Below, piece by piece: positions 56,325-62,280 of a DNA stretch of 62,280 nt. The position numbers and the translations under genes are program-made. The DNA comes from a virus: IMG/VR virus record IMGVR_UViG_3300046507_000576, positions 1 through 62,280 of that record. The stretch is one strand, 5' to 3'. Every line of letters starts with the position of its first letter. Within the stretch, counting starts at the first letter, position 1. Below the pieces are notes generated by a model. That model made no database searches and was not told where the DNA came from. It saw only the letters and a list, made by a program, of their open reading frames with translations.

Positions 56325-57809
56325 CTACTCTTCCACCAGCTCGAAGTCAGAAGCTGCTGCCGACGACGGGGTTACGGGGTCACGTGGGTCGTCGATCGGT
56401 GCCATCACGATCTTGCCCTCAGGCTTGTGCGAGAAGTCAGCCACGATGGCCTTGAGAGCCCCCACAGGCACCTTGATGCCCTGCTCCTTCAGCTTGGCTA
56501 CCAGCTCTGGTGGACGCAAGGCCTCGACCTTGGCGGGGGTCTTGAGCTTCGGCTCCTCGTAGAGCATCTCCTTCGGGAAGCCCTTGGCCACCAGGTCTTC
56601 CACGACGGTGTCCTTGTTGGCCCAGGCCCTGTTGGCCTTACCGCGGACCAGCTTGTAGCCAAAGCCAACGCCGTCCGGCTGCTCACGCAGGCGACGCATG
56701 CCTTCCTCGCGAACCTTCTTGACGTAGATGTCCAGGAGTGAGACGGTCGCCAGGGCCATCTCCAGTTTTTCGTCCGGCGTGCCCTCGTCAACCGTGGCCA
56801 CCTGTGGCAGGCCGTCCGAGAAGTCCACCTGGGCGATGCGGATGACGGTCGCGTGCAGCTCAGGGCAGGGGATGCCTGCCGCCGGGCAGAACTGGCACCA
56901 GTCGCCAGCAGCAAGGGGCGCGTCCGGCTGCTCGACTGCCTTTGCCGCCTCGATCAGTTCGTCGCGGAACATGAGGAGCTCGGCCTTGGTGGTGGAGTAC
57001 CTGCGCACACCACCCTCGCTGTGGCGGGCGCGCGGCTGCACGATAACGAGGTCGAGGGTCTCGAAGGCCCACTTGACGGCCTCGGACTCCGCGGTGCCCA
57101 GCGCATACTGCATGAGCTGGGAGTTGCCCCGCATGACACTGTGGTTGGTGCCTGCGGCGCCGTACCAGTCGGCCACCTCGACGACGACGCCCTGGCCGTG
57201 CTTGTAGTCAAAGATGGTCAGGTGATCAAACAGCTGGAGGACGGCCGCGTCGTTGGTACCAAACATCGGGCCCGCGGACTCGGTGCCATCCGCGTTGCGG
57301 AGGATCCTGTTGGCATCCAGGTACATGCCGTTGGCACTGGTGCACGTGGAGTCGTCCCAGTCGTAGCCCACCAGGTGACTCAGGTTGGTGCGGTGCTCCA
57401 CCAGGAGCTCGGACCCAGAGCGTGCCTCGACCTCGTCCATGACGGCCGTGTAGTAGACCTGGACGGCGTCCGCCATGTCCTGATCGATTGGGTAGGCCTG
57501 GTGACCGGCCGCAACCAGCTGGATGATCTTGACAGGCACGGCAATCGTCTCGTTGCTATTGAGCTGGGCAATTACGTCGGGCGTGAAGACGTGGGCGTCC
57601 TCGTGCTCATCGAGGTAGACTTCGCCCCCAATCATGTCGAGCGGCTGGATCCGGTGGTTGAGGCAGTACTCGCCCAGGCCGTGGGCTGCGGTGCCGAGGC
57701 GCGCGGCCTCGGACGAGTTGTTGGGACGGCCGGCAGACAGGCGGATGGAACCGGGGCAGTTCATCCACCGCTTGTTGCCAGACGCGCTGCGGGTAGCATG
57801 CGCGCCCAT
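56325..57809 (-). CDS. DUF2800-family RecB-like nuclease
   Basis: 494 aa. N-terminal SGNKRWMNCPGSIRLS...GTAAHGLGEYCL, a LTIFDYKHGQGVVVEV core (D-x-K type nuclease motif) and NSQLMQYALG, then CQFCPAAGIPCPEL with three Cys of a likely FeS cluster. Probably a 5'-3' exonuclease for recombination or host DNA breakdown. C-terminal ~120 residues are a separate helical region. Confidence 0.85.
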   Translation of the reverse strand: MGAHATRSASGNKRWMNCPGSIRLSAGRPNNSSEAARLGTAAHGLGEYCLNHRIQPLDMIGGEVYLDEHEDAHVFTPDVIAQLNSNETIAVPVKIIQLVAAGHQAYPIDQDMADAVQVYYTAVMDEVEARSGSELLVEHRTNLSHLVGYDWDDSTCTSANGMYLDANRILRNADGTESAGPMFGTNDAAVLQLFDHLTIFDYKHGQGVVVEVADWYGAAGTNHSVMRGNSQLMQYALGTAESEAVKWAFETLDLVIVQPRARHSEGGVRRYSTTKAELLMFRDELIEAAKAVEQPDAPLAAGDWCQFCPAAGIPCPELHATVIRIAQVDFSDGLPQVATVDEGTPDEKLEMALATVSLLDIYVKKVREEGMRRLREQPDGVGFGYKLVRGKANRAWANKDTVVEDLVAKGFPKEMLYEEPKLKTPAKVEALRPPELVAKLKEQGIKVPVGALKAIVADFSHKPEGKIVMAPIDDPRDPVTPSSAAASDFELVEE

Positions 57810-57812
57810 ATC

Positions 57813-58073
57813 TTAGCGCTCGTAACGGTTGCGGGTCTGCATAATCGGGAAGCCATTGACGACCTTGGTGTGCAGGCCCTGGCGGCGGTAGCGCTCGTGC
57901 TGACGGGTCGAGCTGAATGGTGCCTTGGGGGACTTTTTGCCGGCGTTCCAGTCCAGGCTGCGGACCTTGCGGCCGACAGTCAGCATGGACGAAGGCAGGC
58001 CACCCAGGGCGAGGGCGAGGGCAATGCCCAGGCTGCGCATGCCGCCGACTACGACGGGATTAGACTTGCTCAT
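57813..58073 (-). CDS. Small basic hypothetical protein
   Basis: 86 aa, strongly basic. Hydrophobic patch near the N-terminus (LGIALALALGGLPSSML), then a basic, Arg-rich end (HERYRRQGLHTKV). Could bind nucleic acid or membrane. Unrecognised. Confidence 0.45.
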   Translation of the reverse strand: MSKSNPVVVGGMRSLGIALALALGGLPSSMLTVGRKVRSLDWNAGKKSPKAPFSSTRQHERYRRQGLHTKVVNGFPIMQTRNRYER

Positions 58074-58099
58074 GTGATTCTCCTAGGTATGGGTCGGGT

Positions 58100-58759
58100 T
58101 TACTTCAGGTCGGCGAGGAAGGCGTCGTACTTGGACGGGTCCATGGCCGAGACGCTGACGGCCTCGTGCTTCTGCAGCAGGGCCATGGCGGCTTCATTGC
58201 CGTGGGCCTTGGCGTAGGCCTTCAGCTCGTTGCGCACGTCGTCCACGGTGACCTTCTTCTTGGCCTGGGCGGCGGCCTTGGAGGCCTGCTCGGCGGCGTC
58301 CAGGGTGGCCTGCGTCACGTGGGTCGTCTCGCTGTAGCCGGTTTTGGCCTGCGCCTCGGCGAGGGCGGCAGCGCGGTTGGCCTCGGCCTTGTTCATCGCG
58401 GCCTGCATGTCTGGCGGGTTGGCCTTGGTGGTCTGCTCGGCGGCTTGCGCAGCACCGTGCAAGCTAAGCCCTGCAATCGGCTCGGCTGTGCTGGTCTTGG
58501 CGGTCATCTCGGCGTGCTCCTTGGCTGCCGCGAGGCCGGCCGGGGTATTGCCGTCGCCTGCGGGGCGGATCTGCGTGGCCTCGACCGAGCCCGCGACCAG
58601 CTCGATCGACGAGGCCTCGCGCTGTGCCTTGACGTACTCCAGCATCTCCTGGTTAACGGCCAGGTTCTGCTCGGCAACGGCCAGCTGCCTGGTGGAGTTG
58701 TCCGCCTGGGTTTCGAGGGCAATGACGAGGCGCTCGACGAGCTTCATGATGAGTTCCAT
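58100..58759 (-). CDS. Helical, Ala-rich protein
   Basis: 219 aa, Ala/Lys/Glu-rich with a long coiled-coil N-terminus and a compact C-terminal module (KKKVTVDDVRNELKAYAKAHGNEAAMALLQKHEA...DPSKYDAFLADL) that recurs in phage replication regions. First gene of the leftward set. Start at 58759 or 58747 cannot be decided. Confidence 0.5.
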   Translation of the reverse strand: MELIMKLVERLVIALETQADNSTRQLAVAEQNLAVNQEMLEYVKAQREASSIELVAGSVEATQIRPAGDGNTPAGLAAAKEHAEMTAKTSTAEPIAGLSLHGAAQAAEQTTKANPPDMQAAMNKAEANRAAALAEAQAKTGYSETTHVTQATLDAAEQASKAAAQAKKKVTVDDVRNELKAYAKAHGNEAAMALLQKHEAVSVSAMDPSKYDAFLADLK

Positions 58760-58951
58760 GTTAAGTAGTTCCTGTTGTGGTTGAAGGAGTAGCCATGATG
58801 CCACCCCGGGCGCATCCCGGATACCACCACGGGGCGTCTGATGGGCCATCATCCCGAGCTCGACGGTGCCGTCCCGAATCGGGATGCGTCAGAATGCATT
58901 TCTTGAGCCCCAGAGGCCTAGACAGAACATCGACCCAGGAGCATATACATA
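58760..58951. promoter_or_regulatory. Divergent promoter region
   Basis: 192 bases between the leftward gene at 58759 and the rightward gene at 58952. It must hold both promoters. A CCCGATTCGGG-like palindrome near 58867-58882 is a candidate binding site for the adjacent ribbon-helix-helix protein. Confidence 0.45.
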
Positions 58952-59131
58952 ATGAGCGAGAAGCTTACGGAACAACTGCCCGTCAGGCTCACCCCAGCGC
59001 AGCGTGAACACCTGCGACAGCGGACCAAGCAGCTGCAGCTGGACGGCATACCGGGGCGCATCACGGAGGCCGACATCATCAGGGCCCTCATCACCAAGGA
59101 CATTATCAGGGCACGGGAGGAGGCGGCATGA
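58952..59131 (+). CDS. Ribbon-helix-helix regulator (59 aa)
   Basis: EQLPVRLTPAQREHLRQRTKQ... and GRITEADIIRALITKDI: a strand followed by two helices, the Arc/MetJ ribbon-helix-helix layout. AGGAG precedes the ATG. Its TGA overlaps the PrimPol start. As the first gene after a divergent promoter region, it likely represses or activates these operons and is a candidate reader of the palindromic GGGAGCNCCC box. Confidence 0.65.
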   Translation: MSEKLTEQLPVRLTPAQREHLRQRTKQLQLDGIPGRITEADIIRALITKDIIRAREEAA

Positions 59132-61419
59132 TACAGGTACGCCCACACGACTGGGAGATCTACGTCCGCGAGGGCATGCAGCTCATACCGCTGCACCGCT
59201 ACGACGCGGTGGACGCCAAGGGCAAGCAGCGGGGCAAGAGCCCCCGCGACAAGGTCTGGTCCACCAAGGACTACGACAGCCGGCAGGTCGTAGAGCAGGC
59301 CGCGCGGTCCAACACCAACGTGGGCGCGCGCCTCACGGCCGAGGTGATGGTGCTCGACTGCGACCCCCGCAACTACGGCGAGGGCCACGACCGCCTGGCC
59401 GAGCTCGTCGCCGCCACGGGGCTGGACCTCTCGACCGCGCCCCACACCATAACCGGATCGGGCGGAGACCACTACTGGTTCCGCAAGCCGGCCGACGTCT
59501 CCCTGCTCGACTCGCTGCACGACTTCCCCGGCATCGAGTTCAAGTCGTACGGCAGGCAGGTCGTCGCGGCGGGATCCGTGCACCCGTGCGGCCGGCACTA
59601 CGAGTGGGACGACTTCGCGCCCTCCCTCAACGACATGCCGACGCTGCCCGACTCGCTGCTCAGGCTGATCCGCCGGCCGGTTCGGGCTCACGGAGACGCT
59701 GCGGGACTCGGAGAGCTGACGCCTGAGATGCTCGCGGAGACGCTCGAGCAGCTCGACCCCGAGGACTTCCAGGACCACGACGACTGGCTCAACCTGATGA
59801 TGGCCTCGCACCACGCGACGGCCGGCGAGGGCAGGCAGGAGTTCATCGACTGGTCCACCTCGGACGCGCAGTACGCGGACGACGGCTGGATCATCGGGCG
59901 CCGCTGGGACTCCCTGCACACCGCGACCTCGGCCAGGCCGGTGACGGTGAAGTACCTGCACAAGGTGGTGCAGGACAACGGGGGTGAGGTGGCGCGCGTC
60001 CAGCCGGAGGACGACTTCGAGGAGTACGAGGCCCCCGAGGAGGAGGGCGCGGGCGTGGACGACGCCCAGCTGCGCGAGCCGCCGAAGGGCACGGTCGTGG
60101 ACGAGCTGAACGAGCTGCACGCCGTGGTGATGGAGGGCGGCAAGTTCCGCATCTTCACGGAGCAGTTCGACCCGGTGCTCAAGAGGAGCTTCTACCAGCG
60201 CTCCTCCAAGGAGGACTTCGAGAACCTCTACAGCAACGCCCTGGTGGAGGTCGCGGACAAGCTCGTGCCGAAGTCCCAGCTGTGGCTGAGGAGCGCGGCC
60301 CGCCGGCAGTACATCGGCGTCCTGTTCGACCCAGAGCACGACCACAAGGGCTGGCTCAACCTCTGGAAGGGCTGGAGCGTGGAGCCGAAGAGGGGCGACT
60401 GGTCGCTGATGAAGAGCCTGCTGCTCGACGTGCTGGTGGACGGCGTGGAGGACCACAGCGAGTACGTGATGAACTGGATGGCATACATGCTCCAGCACCC
60501 GGGCCGTGCCGCCGAGGTGGCCGTGTGCTTCCGGGGCGAGAAGGGCACGGGCAAGGGCACCCTGGCCAGGGCGCTGTCGGACCTCGCGGGCGCGCACGGC
60601 CTGAACATCAGCTCGCCGGAGCACCTCGTGGGGCGCTTCAACTCCCACCTGCAGAACTGCATCTTCCTGTTCGCCGACGAGGCCTTCTGGGCCGGCGACA
60701 AGAGCGGCGAGGCGAAGCTCAAGCAGCTGGTCACGGAACCGACCATCGCGTACGAGGGCAAGGGCCGCGACGCGACCATGGGCAAGAACCTGATCCACGT
60801 GATGATGGCTGCCAACGGCGAGTGGGTCGTGCCGGCCGGCCTCGACGGCGAGCGCCGGTTCGCGGTGTTCGAGGTGAACACGAAGCGCAAGGGGGACACC
60901 AAGTTCTTCAACGACCTGAACCGCCAGATGTACAGGGAGGGCGGGCTCGAGGCGATGCTGTACGACCTGCTGACGCGCGACCTGAAGGACTGGGCGCCGA
61001 GGCACAGCGTGCCCGCCACGAACGCCCTGATGAAGCAGAAGATCATGAGCATGGACGAGGTACAGCGCTGGTGGTATACGAAGCTGTCCGACGGCATGCT
61101 GCCCGGCGTAGACGGCTGGGATGAGATGCCCGCGGGACAGACGGTCGCCTGCATCAAGGAGACCCTGAGGCAGGACTACCTCGAGTTCGCCAAGGAGATG
61201 GGCTGCCGGAGGCCTGCGGACCAGGTGTCGCTGGGCATGAGGCTTGGCAAGCTGGTGACCCTGCAGAACACACAGGTCAAGCCACCGGACGACGGGTACA
61301 CACTGAAGGTCGACAGCAAGGGCCGGGCCTCGGCCTACAAGATGCCCGGCCTGCTGGACGCGCGCCGGGAGTTCGAGGAGCGAATGGGGGCCACGCTGAA
61401 CTGGCTCGAGCACGCATAA
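59128..61419 (+). CDS. Primase-helicase (PrimPol plus D5/DUF5906 helicase)
   Basis: 763 aa. N-terminal primase-polymerase: LDCDP (D77, D79) and SGGDH (111-115), then a HPCGRHYEW. C-terminal SF3-like helicase: Walker A GEKGTGKGT near 470, LFADEAFW as motif B and NGEWVVPAGLDGERRF. Combines primer synthesis and unwinding, so it should start replication at the nearby origin candidate. Confidence 0.9.
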   Translation: MIQVRPHDWEIYVREGMQLIPLHRYDAVDAKGKQRGKSPRDKVWSTKDYDSRQVVEQAARSNTNVGARLTAEVMVLDCDPRNYGEGHDRLAELVAATGLDLSTAPHTITGSGGDHYWFRKPADVSLLDSLHDFPGIEFKSYGRQVVAAGSVHPCGRHYEWDDFAPSLNDMPTLPDSLLRLIRRPVRAHGDAAGLGELTPEMLAETLEQLDPEDFQDHDDWLNLMMASHHATAGEGRQEFIDWSTSDAQYADDGWIIGRRWDSLHTATSARPVTVKYLHKVVQDNGGEVARVQPEDDFEEYEAPEEEGAGVDDAQLREPPKGTVVDELNELHAVVMEGGKFRIFTEQFDPVLKRSFYQRSSKEDFENLYSNALVEVADKLVPKSQLWLRSAARRQYIGVLFDPEHDHKGWLNLWKGWSVEPKRGDWSLMKSLLLDVLVDGVEDHSEYVMNWMAYMLQHPGRAAEVAVCFRGEKGTGKGTLARALSDLAGAHGLNISSPEHLVGRFNSHLQNCIFLFADEAFWAGDKSGEAKLKQLVTEPTIAYEGKGRDATMGKNLIHVMMAANGEWVVPAGLDGERRFAVFEVNTKRKGDTKFFNDLNRQMYREGGLEAMLYDLLTRDLKDWAPRHSVPATNALMKQKIMSMDEVQRWWYTKLSDGMLPGVDGWDEMPAGQTVACIKETLRQDYLEFAKEMGCRRPADQVSLGMRLGKLVTLQNTQVKPPDDGYTLKVDSKGRASAYKMPGLLDARREFEERMGATLNWLEHA

Positions 61420-61437
61420 CTTTAACAGGAGAATATC

Positions 61438-61809
61438 ATGACGGCAAAGATTAGCAAGGAACTGGCAGCAGAGCTGAAGCACTACCGGGAGGCCGAGCGG
61501 CCTCGGCTCTACCGCGAGAAGGAAGAGGCGGACCTCTTCGCACGGCACGCCCCCACGGACAAGGCCGCCCTGCGAGCCTTCAAGGCCGGCCCCAATTTCG
61601 TGGTCCGACGCACGGACACCCCGGCGCGCTTCTTCGTGTCGGCGCCGCTCAACCCAACACAGCCCCCGATGTTTGGCAACTTCGGCCAGGCGCAGCGTGT
61701 CTCGTGGCCCGCTGCGCAGGTCATCGCCCGCTCGCTGAGCAACCGGGGAATGTCTTCAGTGGCGGTGCCCCGTGTCGCAATAGACGTCTTAGCCTTGGCA
61801 TCCACCTAA
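61438..61809 (+). CDS. Hypothetical protein
   Basis: 123 aa after CAGGAG. Charged helical start (KELAAELKHYREAERPRLYREKEEADLF), then a Phe/Arg/Pro-rich part. Last gene before the origin-like region. Unrecognised. Confidence 0.45.
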   Translation: MTAKISKELAAELKHYREAERPRLYREKEEADLFARHAPTDKAALRAFKAGPNFVVRRTDTPARFFVSAPLNPTQPPMFGNFGQAQRVSWPAAQVIARSLSNRGMSSVAVPRVAIDVLALAST

Positions 61810-62110
61810 GTCAACTTTTTCAGGCGGCCGGGCTTAAGAATCAAGCACTTAAGCCCAATCTGGCCCGCCTGGACCTCGGGCGCTGTTTTCGCCCAGGAAG
61901 CCAAACCGGCCGCGGCGCAATGCGTTTACGTCAAACACTGCCTCGGGAGTTGTCCAGGACGGCAAACTGCCTTAGATGCTTTAGATGCTTAGATTTTTAC
62001 TGTAAGTCCTTGATTTCCTTATATTCTTTATTATTTATTTCTTTAGATAAAGGTTAAGATTAATCTAGATAAATAAAGAATATAAATAATATAAAGGATT
62101 TTCGCACAAT
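61810..62110. other. Candidate replication origin
   Basis: Non-coding. After the long hairpin comes a tandem TTAGATGCT repeat (61971-61995), then an AT-rich stretch with perfect 14-bp inverted arms TTATATTCTTTATT (62019-62032) and AATAAAGAATATAA (62072-62085). Iteron-like repeats beside an AT-rich unwinding element and next to the PrimPol-helicase gene are the usual parts of an origin. A related AT-rich element is at 14088. Confidence 0.5.
61821..61871. repeat. Long imperfect hairpin
   Basis: CAGGCGGCC-GGGCTTAAG at 61821-61838 pairs with CTTAAGCCC (61848-61856) and GGCCCGCCTG (61862-61871), with a small internal loop. Start of the origin-like region; could also help end the PrimPol transcript, although no T-run follows. 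Confidence 0.55.
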
Positions 62111-62181
62111 AGAGGAAACTGGGACGACTCGGGCTACTCGAACGACTGGGACGGCGTGCCAATCCGGGGGATGGGCGGGGC
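62111..62181. other. GC-rich stretch leading to the circular junction
   Basis: No gene seen. After circular closure this continues through bases 21-202 as the leader of the first plus-strand operon. CTATGATCT at ~170-178 is a weak -10 candidate there. Confidence 0.35.
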
Positions 62182-62280
62182 GGGCGGACTGAGGGCGCCT
62201 GGCCGACTCCGGCTGGCCGAACGAGAGGGCCCCTCGGCTGATCGCGCAATTTTTCCCTGTCTGCTCGGCCCCGATGGCCT
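62182..62280. repeat. Terminal direct repeat, right copy (99 bp)
   Basis: Exact copy of bases 21-119. Joining the two copies gives a circle of about 62.16 kb in which the origin-like region at 61810-62110 runs directly into the first gene at 203. Confidence 0.9.

Noticed and set aside
58918-61548. 876-codon open frame on the minus strand
   Set aside because: Shadow of the PrimPol-helicase gene; composition is typical of antisense GC-rich frames.
1-62280. tRNA, rRNA or CRISPR arrays
   Set aside because: No cloverleaf with a T-loop, no rRNA core and no regularly spaced repeats were seen by eye; a tRNAscan-SE run would be decisive for tRNAs.
1-62280. Temperate lifestyle
   Set aside because: No integrase, excisionase, CI-type repressor or partition genes recognised; the HTH protein at 959 is too small to settle this and lacks a cleavage domain.

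Overview
The window looks like one complete genome of a lytic tailed phage (Caudoviricetes). A long tape-measure gene, a tail-tube gene, a tail terminator and the lack of any sheath gene indicate siphovirus morphology. The last 99 bases repeat bases 21-119 exactly, so the contig closes on itself. The DNA is GC-rich. An i-spanin with an embedded lipoprotein o-spanin indicates a Gram-negative host. I found no integrase, repressor, CRISPR array, tRNA or rRNA gene.

Layout. (1) 203-7722, plus strand: small terminase candidate followed by about 18 small, tightly overlapping genes of mostly unknown function (Cys-rich zinc-type miniproteins, membrane and lipoproteins, a cupin-like protein, a minimal kinase-like protein). 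(2) 7752-13125: large terminase, a ~410 bp non-coding stretch full of hairpins, DUF4055-type portal, MuF-type head protein, scaffold. (3) 13173-14561: a minus-strand two-gene insert (NADAR-family protein plus a 69-aa protein), each gene behind a copy of the same 77-bp promoter/leader, then an AT-rich inverted-repeat region. (4) 14562-34961: major capsid, neck, tail tube, -1 frameshifted tail chaperones, tape measure, tail tip and fibres. (5) 35821-37464: lysis cassette (M15 peptidase, holin candidates, nested spanins). (6) 37672-58759, minus strand: DNA metabolism. It holds four proteins sharing a TSxxSxxWY domain, a nuclease, a DHFR-like protein, a dCMP deaminase, a ThyA-family enzyme with an Asn-to-Asp change, a MazG-type protein with a DUF1599/Nmad1-like domain, an MBD4-like DNA glycosylase, an SNF2-type helicase, a family A DNA polymerase, a DUF2815 ssDNA-binding protein and a DUF2800 nuclease. 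(7) 58952-61809, plus strand: ribbon-helix-helix regulator, PrimPol-helicase and one small gene, followed by an AT-rich, iteron-containing origin candidate that runs into the circular junction.

How it works together. Structural and lysis genes are read from the plus strand, with several promoters sharing a GGYTTACNCC box. Replication genes are read from the minus strand. Six minus-strand promoters share a GGGAGCNCCC box lying exactly 19 bp from a CATTAT (ATAATG) -10 element, which suggests one dedicated regulator. The most notable system is the cytosine-modification candidate at 40965-43985: a ThyA-family enzyme whose pyrimidine-selecting Asn is Asp, next to a DHFR-like protein, dCMP deaminase, NTP pyrophosphohydrolase/Nmad1-type protein and MBD4-like T:G glycosylase. 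This set would fit a genome carrying 5-methyl- or 5-hydroxymethylcytosine.
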